Of a DNA stretch of 64,000 nucleotides, positions 23,344 to 31,289 are shown piece by piece (position 1 is the first letter of the stretch; every line of letters starts with the position of its first letter). Source of the DNA: Streptomyces phaeofaciens (lineage in GTDB: Bacteria; Actinomycetota; Actinomycetes; Streptomycetales; Streptomycetaceae); the NCBI RefSeq assembly GCF_014648915.1, contig NZ_BMSA01000010.1, positions 186,001-250,000 on the forward strand, written 5' to 3'. The notes below the pieces were generated by a model. It saw nothing but the letters and a program-made list of their open reading frames with translations. It did no database searches and was not told the DNA's origin. A program made the position numbers and the translations under genes.

Positions 23344-24762
23344 TCAGGCCGATTCGGCGGGTACCCGTCCCGCCGCGATCGCGTCGAGCAGGGCTTGGTG
23401 GTCCTTCTCGTTCTGGTCCGCGTACAGCTCGGCGAAGGTGGCCAGGGCGCGGTCGAAGGCGTCACCGTTGCCCAGATAGGCGGCGATCGCGATCCGGTCG
23501 CCGGACCGTGCGTGGGCACGGGCCAGGGTGGCGCCGCACAGCCGCCCGAACAGACTCATCCGCTTCGGCGACAGGTTCTCGGCCACCACGATGCCCTTCC
23601 AGTCGCGCAACTGGCGGACGTAGAAGTCCCGGCGGCGGCCGTCGATACCGGTGGTGCGCTCCCAGCCGAGGAAGATGTCGCTGGTGGCCTGCATCAGCCG
23701 CTGCCCGGCGACGACCCGCTCGCCCTGGGTGCGGAACCGGGTGGCCCCTGCGTAGGGCGCGAGCACCGACTCGTCGGCCTCCTTGGCCTGGAGGAACAGC
23801 GGGTCCTCGTCGTCCTTGCCGAGCAGCAGCACGATCCAGCAGCGGGTGCCGACACTGCCGACACCGACGACCTTGCGGGCGATGTCGGCGAGCCGGAAGC
23901 TCTCCAGCAGGAACCGGCGGTCGGACGGGAGGGACTGGCCGTAGCGCTCGACGAGCCGGCTGATCTCCTTCTCCAGGACGTCCCGTTCGGCCCTCGGCAG
24001 CAGATCCTCCAGCGGGACCAGCAGCGGCGGGTCGGGGGCGATCCGCCGGTGCCCGTCGACGACGTGCGTGAGCTTTTCGAACACCTGGAGCGTGTCCCTC
24101 GACTGGGCACGCGCCCGCGCCCGGTCCCACATCTGAAGGTTCTTGCCGCCGACCTCGGGGGCGAACTCCTGCGCCAGCTCGTCCGCCTCGAAGCGCGAGT
24201 ACCAGACCTCGAGGTTGCCCATCCCCGCATAGGTCCGCATCTGTTCGCGGTACGACCGCACGGTCGCGCGCACCACCGCCGCGCGCTCCTTGGCGCCGAA
24301 GCCGTTCGCCCGGCCCGCGATGGCCAGGCTCGCCGACAGCCGCTTGACGTCCCATTCCCAGGGGCCCGGCAGGGTCTCGTCGAAGTCGTTGATGTCGAAC
24401 ATCAGCCGGCGTTCCGGGGAGGCCAGCAGCCGGAAGTTCAACATGTGCGCGTCGCCGCAGAGTTGGGCCCGCAGGCCGGTGCGCGGGGTCTCGGCGAGGT
24501 CCGCGGCCATGATGGCGGCGGCCCCGCGGTAGAAGCGGAACGGCGACTCGCTCATCCTGCTGTAGCGGATCGGTACGAGTTCGGCGACCCGTCTCGCGGA
24601 CTGGTCCTCGATGATGTCCACCGGGTCGGTGCGTTCGGGCGGCGGGGTGAACTCCGCATGTGTGGACCGTGGTACGGCGGACCGGGCGGCCCGGCCGATG
24701 TCGGCGCGCTCCCTCGGGGTGCGATGCCGCAGGTCGTGACCGGTGGGGTGGTTGTCAGTCAT
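23344..24762 (-). CDS. DUF2252 family protein
   Basis: This 472-residue protein belongs to DUF2252, a family with a kinase-like look. Typical segments are RMSESPFRFYRGAAAIMAAD, CGDAHMLNFR and FDINDFDETLPGPWEWDVKRL. The GDxHxxN and DxxDFD pattern recalls the catalytic and metal-binding loops of aminoglycoside and choline kinases. No substrate is known. The ATG follows GGGAGCG. It is 15 bases downstream of the BrkB-like gene and 11 bases upstream of the GH15 gene, so all are probably cotranscribed. A small-molecule phosphotransfer linked to sugar metabolism is only an inference. Confidence 0.85.
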   Translation of the reverse strand: MTDNHPTGHDLRHRTPRERADIGRAARSAVPRSTHAEFTPPPERTDPVDIIEDQSARRVAELVPIRYSRMSESPFRFYRGAAAIMAADLAETPRTGLRAQLCGDAHMLNFRLLASPERRLMFDINDFDETLPGPWEWDVKRLSASLAIAGRANGFGAKERAAVVRATVRSYREQMRTYAGMGNLEVWYSRFEADELAQEFAPEVGGKNLQMWDRARARAQSRDTLQVFEKLTHVVDGHRRIAPDPPLLVPLEDLLPRAERDVLEKEISRLVERYGQSLPSDRRFLLESFRLADIARKVVGVGSVGTRCWIVLLLGKDDEDPLFLQAKEADESVLAPYAGATRFRTQGERVVAGQRLMQATSDIFLGWERTTGIDGRRRDFYVRQLRDWKGIVVAENLSPKRMSLFGRLCGATLARAHARSGDRIAIAAYLGNGDAFDRALATFAELYADQNEKDHQALLDAIAAGRVPAESA

Positions 24763-24777
24763 CGCAGACGCTCCCGC

Positions 24778-25746
24778 CTATCCGTCTTCCAACGTATCCC
24801 CGGCCGTCCGCCCCGGCGACTCGGGTGTGCCCAGGTGCCGTGCCAGCCACGGCTCGCGGGCGATGACCGCCCCGGCGGTGACGGCCAGGGCGATGACCAC
24901 GCAGAGCGTGATGAGCCAGGACAGCAGGGTGAAAACCGCGCCCAGCGAGCCGTACGTGGCCAGGCTGTGGTTGAGCGCCCGGGGCACGTACAGCGACGCG
25001 GTGGAGGTGAGGACGCCCAGCGCCACACCCGTCAGCAGCGCGCCCGGCAGCAGCGGCGCCCACGGCACCCGCCCGGTCAGCAGCAGATGCTGGGTCCACC
25101 ACCACAGGCCGACCTCGGCGGCCATCAGCAGCGGCACGCCCAGCCACAGGCCGAGGCCGAAGCCGCTGCGCAGGACGCCCTGGAGACCGATCATGACCAG
25201 CCAGGCCGCGAGCCAGGCGAGCCAGCGCCAGGCGGCCACCCGCGCGCCGGCCTTCGGCATGCTCCAGGCGCGTTCGCAGAGCCGCTGCATGGCGCGGCTG
25301 CACGCGGTCGCCGAGATGAGCACCAGCAGCCCGCTGACCACACCGGTGGTCTGGAGCAGTTCGCCGGAGGCGTCGCCCAGGAAGACCTGGCGCAGCTGGT
25401 CGTTCGCGCTGCCGGACAGCCCGAAGACCTCGCGCAGGGAGTCGGCGAACCGCTGGCGCAGCTCCTGCGGGGCGAGGGAGGCCACCACGAAGAGCAACGG
25501 CACGGCCGTGAGGAAGGTCTGGGCGGCCAGCCGGGTCGCGGAGTCGAGGAAGTTCACCGAGATCAGATGCGACATGAGGTGGGTGATCAGCGGGACCCTG
25601 GCCTCGGCGCGGGCGCGCAGCCCGGTCAGCCGGGACACGGCCGCCGCGCCGCGGACCCGCCACCGGCCGCGCCGGGAGGCGCGGCGCCGCTCCCGGCGGG
25701 AGGGCGGGGCCGGGCCGTCCGGTCCGGCCCCGGCGCCCCGGGTCAC
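24778..25746 (-). CDS. YihY/BrkB-family membrane protein
   Basis: This 322-residue protein has an Arg-rich cytoplasmic lead followed by six predicted membrane helices. These include QTFLTAVPLLFVVASLAPQ, the TTGVVSGLLVLISATACSRAM region, and the final VFTLLSWLITLCVVIALAVTAG. The pattern matches the YihY/virulence factor BrkB family, whose function is unsettled (transport or envelope integrity). The GTG start overlaps the stop of the upstream gene by 4 bases (GTGA). It sits in the middle of the four-gene operon ending with a GH15 glycosidase. Confidence 0.85.
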   Translation of the reverse strand: MTRGAGAGPDGPAPPSRRERRRASRRGRWRVRGAAAVSRLTGLRARAEARVPLITHLMSHLISVNFLDSATRLAAQTFLTAVPLLFVVASLAPQELRQRFADSLREVFGLSGSANDQLRQVFLGDASGELLQTTGVVSGLLVLISATACSRAMQRLCERAWSMPKAGARVAAWRWLAWLAAWLVMIGLQGVLRSGFGLGLWLGVPLLMAAEVGLWWWTQHLLLTGRVPWAPLLPGALLTGVALGVLTSTASLYVPRALNHSLATYGSLGAVFTLLSWLITLCVVIALAVTAGAVIAREPWLARHLGTPESPGRTAGDTLEDG

Positions 25747-27170
25747 GCCGGTCCGGGATCCAGGAACTCACGGATGGCGAAGGCGATCAGCACGATCACC
25801 GCCGTCCAGATCACGACGGCCATGGTCGGGTAGTTCCAGGTGAACAGGACGATCGCGGCCACCAGCAGGATGACCACCCCGATCCACCGCTTGTAGCGGT
25901 GCGTGAACCGGCCCACCGCGCCCAGCCGCATCCCCGCCGACGTGGCCACGTCCCGTCCGGCGCCGATGCCCGTGCCGAGGAAGTGGCGGGTGAAGACGGC
26001 GGGCCGGGAGGGGCCGACGAAGAACGCGCCGAGGGCGGTGACCAGGGCGAGGGCGCCGACGGCCCGGATGCCGGAGCGCAGGAAGCGCACCAGGGCGTCG
26101 TAGATCGATCCGGCGGCGTCCTCGTTCGCGCCCGCCGGCAGATGGTCGAGGTAGACCGCGCGGAAGACGGTGAGGACCACGCCCAGCACGATCATGGCGA
26201 CCAGCACCCCGATGGCGGCCCCGATCAGGGCGCGCCGCCGGTGGGTGGCCAGGAACACGCCCGCGGCGGCGATCAGTACGGTGATGACGGGCAGCCAGGT
26301 GCCCAGGATCTCCAGCACCCGCAGATACGACTTGATCTTGCCGACGCTGTCGCCCTCGACCACGACGAAGTCGGTCTTGACCTCCGGGATCCGGGCGGCC
26401 GCCGCGAACCCGGAGTCGACCAGCCGCTCCTTCACCTGCTCCACGACGGGGCCGATGTCGATGGCGACCTGATTGTTCTTCAGGGACACCGTGCCGCCGG
26501 CCTGGCCGGTCAGGGCCTTGTCGACGGCGGCGTGGGCCCGGCGGTTGGCGTTGGTCCACGCCGTCTCGAAGGCGGGGCTGGTGACCACCCGCGACACGGT
26601 GGAGCTGACGAGCTCCTTCAGACCGCTGGTGATGGGGCCGGTGAGATTGTCGATGAGACCCGCGGCCCGGGGCGGCACGCCCTTCTCCGCCGCCGCGTCG
26701 CTCAGCTCCTTGACCAGGCCGTCCACGTCGATCCGCTGGACCACGGCGTTCGTGACCCGGGTGGTGATCGCCTGCTGGATGTCCGGGTCGGAGGCCAGCG
26801 GCGCCACGGTCGCCACATAGCGGTCGGTGTCCCGGACGATGCTGTTCGTCCAGACGGCGACCACGGAGAGCAGCGCCAGCACGGACGCCAGGATGATCAG
26901 CAGGGCCGAGCCCAGCGAACGCATCCGGTGCCTCGGCTCGTGTTTCGCGGTCTCCAGGGCACCGACCCGGTGCCGGAGTTCCTCCAGCTCGCTGCGTTCC
27001 CGCTGCGACAGCCGCGGGTCGTCCGAGGACCCGGCGGATGACCGTCGGTCGTCCGAGGACCCGGCGGATGACCGTCGGTCGTCCGAGGACCCGGCGGATG
27101 ACCGTCGGTCGTCCGAGGACCCCTCGGGTGCACGCTCCGGTTCGGGTCGGGAGGCGTCGCCATCTGTCAT
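25743..27170 (-). CDS. Membrane protein with N-terminal decapeptide repeats
   Basis: This 475-residue protein is the first gene of a four-gene minus-strand operon. Residues 18-50 are an intracellular repeat of SSDDRRSSAG, three copies plus a partial one, caused by a 30-base tandem repeat. A short coiled coil (RSELEELRHRVGALETA, about 59-75) leads to a first membrane helix at 88-108. An outside domain of about 190 residues follows, then four helices at about 300-325, 330-355, 395-415 and 443-465. No family function is known. The ATG has no obvious ribosome-binding site, and transcription is divergent from the gene at 27309. Confidence 0.8.
   Translation of the reverse strand: MTDGDASRPEPERAPEGSSDDRRSSAGSSDDRRSSAGSSDDRRSSAGSSDDPRLSQRERSELEELRHRVGALETAKHEPRHRMRSLGSALLIILASVLALLSVVAVWTNSIVRDTDRYVATVAPLASDPDIQQAITTRVTNAVVQRIDVDGLVKELSDAAAEKGVPPRAAGLIDNLTGPITSGLKELVSSTVSRVVTSPAFETAWTNANRRAHAAVDKALTGQAGGTVSLKNNQVAIDIGPVVEQVKERLVDSGFAAAARIPEVKTDFVVVEGDSVGKIKSYLRVLEILGTWLPVITVLIAAAGVFLATHRRRALIGAAIGVLVAMIVLGVVLTVFRAVYLDHLPAGANEDAAGSIYDALVRFLRSGIRAVGALALVTALGAFFVGPSRPAVFTRHFLGTGIGAGRDVATSAGMRLGAVGRFTHRYKRWIGVVILLVAAIVLFTWNYPTMAVVIWTAVIVLIAFAIREFLDPGPA
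27018..27122. repeat. 30-bp in-frame tandem repeat, 3.5 copies
   Basis: Identical 30-base units start at 27018, 27048 and 27078, with a 15-base partial copy at 27108-27122. The unit length keeps the reading frame of the membrane protein, adding ten residues per copy, so copy number can change without breaking the gene. Confidence 0.9.
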
Positions 27171-27235
27171 GTCTTCGAGGAGATCCCGGCGGGGCCCGCC
27201 CGGCGAGGCGGGGGGAGCCGACGGAGTGAACGCCC

Positions 27236-27263
27236 CACCGGGTGCGACGACCGACGCCCGGTG
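27236..27263. promoter_or_regulatory. Inverted repeat between divergent genes
   Basis: CACCGGG (27236-27242) and CCCGGTG (27257-27263) form a perfect 7-bp inverted repeat with a 14-base spacer. It lies between the starts of the divergent genes at 27170 and 27309 and is a candidate operator. Confidence 0.35.
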
Positions 27264-27308
27264 CTGCAATGGCAGGCGGGGGACCCACGAGCGCACGAGG
27301 GGACTGCC

Positions 27309-27776
27309 GTGAGCGAGCGAACCGACGACCTGGGGCCCATCGAGGAGATGGGGCCCATCGACTACGTGGTGGTGGAGTTCCCCGGCAACCGTATGACCGG
27401 CGAGGGCTTGCCGTTGCTGATCGATCTGGTGGACCGGGGCATCATCCGCATCCTGGACATGACGTTCATCAAGAAGGACGAGGACGGCTCGGTGACGGCT
27501 CTGGAGATCGCCGACCTCACCGGTGACGGCAATCTCGACCTCGCCGTCTTCGAGGGCGCGCGGTCCGGGCTGATGGGCCGGGACGACCTGGAGGAGGCCG
27601 CCGCGGCCGTCGAGCCCGGCAACTCCGCCGGGCTGCTGGTCTACGAGAACCTGTGGGCCGCGCCCTTCGCCACCGCCCTGCGGCGCGGCGGCGCGCAACT
27701 GGTGGCCTCCGGACGGCTTCCGGTCCAGGCCGTGCTCGCCTCGCTGGAAGCGGTGGAGGCGGAGTCGGCGTCCTGA
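27309..27776 (+). CDS. DUF6325 family protein
   Basis: This 155-residue cytoplasmic protein starts from GTG behind GAGGGGA. The core IDYVVVEFPGNRMTGEG and GIIRILDMTFIKKDEDGSV are typical of the actinomycete DUF6325 family. The middle is acidic, and the end LRRGGAQLVASGRLPVQAVLA resembles the DUF1269-like fold that accompanies membrane or stress proteins. The N-terminus holds a short duplication (LGPIEEMGPID). It is divergent from the repeat-bearing membrane protein. A GC-rich hairpin follows the stop. Confidence 0.8.
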   Translation: MSERTDDLGPIEEMGPIDYVVVEFPGNRMTGEGLPLLIDLVDRGIIRILDMTFIKKDEDGSVTALEIADLTGDGNLDLAVFEGARSGLMGRDDLEEAAAAVEPGNSAGLLVYENLWAAPFATALRRGGAQLVASGRLPVQAVLASLEAVEAESAS

Positions 27777-27821
27777 GCGGAGGTGGCCTGAACGGCGGCG
27801 ACCTGACCGGCGGTGACCTGA

Positions 27822-27850
27822 CCGGCGGCGGCCTCCCGGGCCGCCGCCGG
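27822..27850 (+). terminator. 12-bp GC hairpin after the DUF6325 gene
   Basis: CCGGCGGCGGCC (27822-27833) pairs perfectly with GGCCGCCGCCGG (27839-27850) around TCCCG. It is 46 bases after the stop and 45 bases before the stop of the convergent lipoprotein gene, so it may serve both. Confidence 0.7.
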
Positions 27851-27894
27851 TAGTGGTGGTCGGCCCGGTGGCGTGCGTGGTGGGCGGGGGCGGT

Positions 27895-28266
27895 TCAGCC
27901 GCCGCCGCCCACCACGCTGTAGCTCAGCCACGGGGACTGACCGGGCGTGTACTCGACGGACGTCTGCGTCCCGAGGTAGAAGCTCTCGCCGCCGATCCGG
28001 CCGCTCTGGTCCTTGCCGTCCTCGGTCAGGACACACTCCTCGTTGGCGTACAGCCGGATGTCGTCGACCGTGTAGTTGGTCACGTGGTAGGCGCCGCCGG
28101 GCAGCCGGTGACACCCCTCGTCCGACGGGCTCTGGATCTTGACCTCGCGCTTGGCCGGGGTCGTGTACTCGATCGTGCCCATGGCGGCGTGCTCCGTACA
28201 GCCCGCCGCGGCGAGCAGGAGAACGACGGCTCCGGCCCGCCGGCCGGTGCGGCTACGACAGATCAT
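27895..28266 (-). CDS. Small lipoprotein of unknown function
   Basis: This 123-residue protein has an Arg-rich start, a hydrophobic core and the lipobox LLAAAGC at about residues 17-23. The mature part is a small beta-rich domain with two Cys residues (DEGCHRLPGG and NEECVLTEDG), likely disulfide-bonded outside the cell, and ends in SVVGGGG. The ATG follows GAGGAC. No family is recognised. It faces the DUF6325 gene tail to tail. Confidence 0.75.
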   Translation of the reverse strand: MICRSRTGRRAGAVVLLLAAAGCTEHAAMGTIEYTTPAKREVKIQSPSDEGCHRLPGGAYHVTNYTVDDIRLYANEECVLTEDGKDQSGRIGGESFYLGTQTSVEYTPGQSPWLSYSVVGGGG

Positions 28267-28455
28267 GGCGTCGAGTCCTCGTCTGTGCGGGAGGTCAGCG
28301 GAGGCCGGCGGGAGAGTGCCGCCTCCTGGGCCCAGGCTGCCGCGATCTTCGCCCTCCGGCATCCGGGCAGGCCCAGTCGGCTGAATCCACGGGTCGCCGG
28401 CGGGGGTGACCTGCCGGTGGACGCCGGCGGCCCGAGCCGGGCCCACCCGGTGGCC

Positions 28456-28526
28456 GGGCGGACCAGCAGGGCGGACCGGCAGGGCGGACCGGCAGGGCGG
28501 ACCAGCAGGGCGGACCAGCAGGGCGG
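28456..28526. repeat. 13-bp tandem repeat, five copies
   Basis: Units of GGGCGGACCAGCA or GGGCGGACCGGCA start at 28456, 28469, 28482, 28495 and 28508, with a 6-base remnant at 28521. The units differ at one position only (A or G). Confidence 0.9.
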
Positions 28527-28533
28527 CCTCACG

Positions 28534-28578
28534 CGGACGGCCGTCGTCACGGCCGGTGGTCGTGACGACGGCCGTCCG
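28534..28578 (-). terminator. Long GC hairpin after the DUF7144 gene
   Basis: A perfect 18-bp stem pairs 28534-28551 with 28561-28578 around a 9-base loop. It begins 10 bases past the stop of the DUF7144 gene at 28588 on the minus strand. Confidence 0.8.
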
Positions 28579-28587
28579 TCGTCGTGG

Positions 28588-29022
28588 TCACGCGGCCCGC
28601 GCGCCTCTCGCGTCCCGGCTGGGGCCGACACACAGGGCCCAGATGACGAAGCCGTCGATGACGATCAGCATGATCGCCCAGAACGGGTACCAGGGCAGCC
28701 ACGCGAAGTTGGCGATCATGGACAGCCCGGCCAGCCCGATACCGACCACCCGGGCCCAGGTCGCACCGCTGAACAGGGCGAGGCCCGCCAGTGCCACCAC
28801 GATGCCGAGCACCAGGTGCAGCCAGCCCCAGCCGGTGAGACTCCACTGGAAGGTGAAATTGCGGGTCGAGACGAAGACGTCGTCCTCGGCGATGGCCGCG
28901 ATGCCCTCGAATATCGCCATGACGCCGCCGAACATCATCATGATCGCGGCGAAGACCGTCCAGCCGGACACGGCCGTTCCCCTGCCGCCGGCACCGCGCA
29001 TTCCCGTACTCTGCGTGGTCAT
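28588..29022 (-). CDS. DUF7144-type four-helix membrane protein
   Basis: This 144-residue protein has four hydrophobic helices. The start of the domain, SGWTVFAAIMMMFGGVMAIFEG, the middle LTGWGWLHLVLGIVVALAGLALF and the last FAWLPWYPFWAIMLIVIDGFVIWAL fit the actinomycete membrane family DUF7144. The ATG follows GAGCCC at a moderate distance. The family is found near stress or osmotic genes, but its function is unknown. It is divergent from the SHOCT-domain gene. Confidence 0.85.
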   Translation of the reverse strand: MTTQSTGMRGAGGRGTAVSGWTVFAAIMMMFGGVMAIFEGIAAIAEDDVFVSTRNFTFQWSLTGWGWLHLVLGIVVALAGLALFSGATWARVVGIGLAGLSMIANFAWLPWYPFWAIMLIVIDGFVIWALCVGPSRDARGARAA

Positions 29023-29233
29023 TTCGGGCTCCTTCGACTGGGCTTCATCGCCGCGGAACAGCGGTCGGCGATCCAGACGCCTCCAGCGTGCCACGCGTGC
29101 AGGGGGTCGGCAGATCGGCGGATCGGCGCGCGCACCGGCCGCCGGAACAGGGGTCACGGGCCGCCGGTCGCCTGACATGCCGGGGCGTCCCGCCGATGGT
29201 CCAATGGGAGTATCCGTGCGAGAGGGGATCGTC

Positions 29234-29527
29234 ATGCCAGGTCTGCTTCGCGGGGTCGCCCGCACCGCGGTCGTCGCGGGTACGGCGACCGCCGTCTCCA
29301 ACCGTGTGTCACGCCGCCAGGCGGGACGCTGGGCGGCCCAGGAGGCCCCCTCCCAGGAACCCCAGCAGGTCCAACAGGTGCAGCAGCCGCCACAGCCCGC
29401 GGCGGCTCCGGCCGGGGACGACATGTCCCACCGGCTCGACCAGCTCAAGCAGCTCGGTGAGCTGAAGGAGCAGGGCGTGCTCACCGACGCCGAGTTCGAG
29501 GAGCAGAAGCGCCGGCTCCTCGGCTGA
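29234..29527 (+). CDS. SHOCT-domain protein
   Basis: This 97-residue protein has a basic N-terminus (GLLRGVARTAVVAGTATAVSNRVSRRQ), which is likely membrane-associated, then a Gln/Pro-rich linker. The C-terminal SHOCT domain is DRLDQLKQLGELKEQGVLTDAEF-like; the visible sequence is LKQLGELKEQGVLTDAEFE and it ends in KRRLLG. Such domains are short helical hairpins that mediate oligomerisation at the end of membrane proteins. The ATG follows GAGAGGGG by 6 bases; an in-frame GTG at 29216 is the alternative. Confidence 0.85.
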   Translation: MPGLLRGVARTAVVAGTATAVSNRVSRRQAGRWAAQEAPSQEPQQVQQVQQPPQPAAAPAGDDMSHRLDQLKQLGELKEQGVLTDAEFEEQKRRLLG

Positions 29528-29583
29528 GACGGAGCCCGAACGGACTTGATGATGTTCTGACAGTCGATCAGTAGGGTTGGCGC

Positions 29584-30402
29584 ATGACGCCTCCCCTCAG
29601 CGACGACCCGTCGTCCCCGTCGTTACGGATCGACACGAGCAAACCCCATCCGGCGCGGATGTACGACTACTTCCTCGGCGGGAAGGACAACTACCCCGTC
29701 GACCAGGAAGCCGCCGAGAAGTTCATCGAGGCGGCCCCCGAGGTACGGGACGGCGTCCGCGCCAACCGCCGCTTCCTGCACCGTGCCGTGCGGCACGTCG
29801 TCGCCGAGGGCGGAGTGCGGCAGATCCTCGACATCGGCACGGGCCTGCCCACCGAACCCAACGTCCACCAGATCGCGCACGCCGTCGCCCCCGGGACGCG
29901 TGTCGCCTACGTCGACAACGACCCGATCGTCGGCGCCCACTCCAGGGCCCTGATGAACGACGAGGCCGACACCTCCGTCGTGCTGGCCGATCTGCGGGAC
30001 CCCCGGGCCGTCCTCGACCACCCCGGCGTGCGCGAGGTCATCGACTTCGACGAGCCGGTGGCGCTGCTGCTCGTGGCGATCCTGCACTTCATCACCGACG
30101 CGGAGGACCCGGAGGGCATCGTCGCCACCCTGCGCGACGCGCTGCCGGCCGGCTCGTTCCTCGTGCTGTCCCACGCGACGGGCGACCTGCACGCGGACGG
30201 GCGCGCGGAGGCGGCGGCCGTCTACAAGAACGCCACCGCGAGCATGAACCCCCGCCCCCACGCCCGGGTCCTGGACCTCTTCGGCGACTTCACCCTCCTC
30301 GACCCGGGCCTGGTCCTGGTCCCGGACTGGCGCCCCGACGAGCCCCCGGCCCCGGGCGCACCGCCGATCGGCATCTACGGCGGGGTGGCCCGGAAGGGCT
30401 GA
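29584..30402 (+). CDS. DUF574-type SAM-dependent methyltransferase
   Basis: This 272-residue protein belongs to the Methyltransf_19 (DUF574) family, which is abundant in Streptomyces. Typical segments are HPARMYDYFLGGKDNYPVD, RFLHRAVRHVVAEGGVRQILDIGTGLPT (SAM-binding glycine motif, about 70-90), VAYVDNDPIVGAHSRAL and FLVLSHATGD. The substrate is unknown. There is no ribosome-binding site before ATG 29584, and TAGGGT at 29572-29577 lies 6 bases before it, which suggests leaderless translation. Confidence 0.9.
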   Translation: MTPPLSDDPSSPSLRIDTSKPHPARMYDYFLGGKDNYPVDQEAAEKFIEAAPEVRDGVRANRRFLHRAVRHVVAEGGVRQILDIGTGLPTEPNVHQIAHAVAPGTRVAYVDNDPIVGAHSRALMNDEADTSVVLADLRDPRAVLDHPGVREVIDFDEPVALLLVAILHFITDAEDPEGIVATLRDALPAGSFLVLSHATGDLHADGRAEAAAVYKNATASMNPRPHARVLDLFGDFTLLDPGLVLVPDWRPDEPPAPGAPPIGIYGGVARKG

Positions 30403-31176
30403 CTAGGCTTCCAGGAGGTGGGCCAGGCCGGCCGCGGCGAAGGCCTCGACGACGTCGTCGCGGCCCTCGCGGAAGTGCTCCCAGCTGTCCATGTGCGCGG
30501 CGACGACCCGGCGGGCGCCGAGGATCCGGGTGGCCTCGACGGCCGACGCGCTGTCGAGGGTGATCAGTTCACCGCCGACCTGGGCCGCGCGGACGGCGCC
30601 GATGAACAGGACGGCCGTGTCGACGGGCCCGAAGCGTTCGGCGATCCGGCGTACGGCGTCCAGCGAGGCGTTGTCGCCGCTGATGTAGACGGAGGGCAGG
30701 TCGTCGGCGGTCAGGACGAAACCGGTGACGTCCCCCATGACCTGCTGCCCGAGCCCGTCGGGACCGTGGATCGCCGGGACCGCGGTGACGGTGACCGTAC
30801 CGCCGCCCGGCCGGGCCAGCGTGGCCGACTCCCACTCGGCGAGCCCCCGCGCGTCCCCGTCGACCCGCCCCGCGCCGGCCGGCGTCGTGAACGTGACCGG
30901 CACCGACGCGAGCAGCGCCCGCCCCGAGTGGTCGAGGTTGTCGGGGTGCTGGTCGTGCGAGAGGAGTACGGCGTCCAGGGGCCCCAGGTCGGCGGCGGGG
31001 GCCCGCGGGGGTGCCGTCTTGACCAGGGCGAAGTCCTCGGTGAGCGGGTAGACGCCGGGCTCGTCGAAGGTGGGGTCGGTGAGCAGGCGCAGTCCGCCGT
31101 ACTCCAGGAGGACGGTGGGGCCGCCGAGGAGGCGGGCCGGGATCGGGGGGACGTCGGTCTGCTGCACGGCGGACAC
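30403..31176 (-). CDS. MBL-fold metallo-hydrolase (UlaG-like)
   Basis: This 257-residue protein has the metallo-beta-lactamase fold. The metal motif is LLSHDQHPDNLD, a variant of SHxHxDH, with further ligand candidates in AIHGPDG, YISGDNAS and AAHMDSWEH. The early GPTVLLEYGGLRLLTDPTFD is typical of the UlaG/YcdF-like hydrolase branch. The substrate is unknown. The GTG start lies close to a conserved element (31198) and is divergent from a CGNR-type regulator gene, which probably controls it. Confidence 0.85.
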   Translation of the reverse strand: MSAVQQTDVPPIPARLLGGPTVLLEYGGLRLLTDPTFDEPGVYPLTEDFALVKTAPPRAPAADLGPLDAVLLSHDQHPDNLDHSGRALLASVPVTFTTPAGAGRVDGDARGLAEWESATLARPGGGTVTVTAVPAIHGPDGLGQQVMGDVTGFVLTADDLPSVYISGDNASLDAVRRIAERFGPVDTAVLFIGAVRAAQVGGELITLDSASAVEATRILGARRVVAAHMDSWEHFREGRDDVVEAFAAAGLAHLLEA

Positions 31177-31197
31177 CTCTCACTCGGTTCGGCATTT

Positions 31198-31266
31198 CTC
31201 ACGGATGAATCCACTTCCATCCGTGAGGAAGTCACAGGGGAGACAGTAGACGTGTCTCACGGATGA
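31198..31266. promoter_or_regulatory. Three-copy CTCACGGATG element, candidate operator
   Basis: CTCACGGATG at 31198-31207 and its exact inverse CATCCGTGAG at 31218-31227 form a perfect inverted repeat with a 10-base spacer. A third direct copy, TCTCACGGATGA at 31255-31266, lies 58 bases from the first. The array covers the region between the starts of the divergent hydrolase and CGNR genes. Confidence 0.65.
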
Positions 31267-31289
31267 CCGCAAGCCGTACCATGAGACTC

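Larger units (their letters stand above)
28267..28587. other. 320-base non-coding stretch with tandem repeats
   Basis: No gene is supported. It contains the promoter side of the lipoprotein gene, five 13-bp tandem repeats (28456-28526), and the terminator of the minus-strand DUF7144 gene (28534-28578). Confidence 0.6.

Noticed and set aside
19860..23519. A 1,200-codon open frame on the minus strand and an equally long one on the plus strand
   Set aside because: They cross the ClC-type and GH15 genes in other frames, have Arg/Pro/Gly-rich translations and no family motif.
27779..27850. Pentapeptide-repeat-like coding (GGDLTGGDLTGG) after the DUF6325 stop
   Set aside because: Only two to three short units, ending in a strong GC hairpin; better seen as a terminator with slippage repeats than as a gene.
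28456..28526. CRISPR-like array of short repeats
   Set aside because: The units are 13 bases and directly adjacent with no spacers, and no cas gene is in the window.
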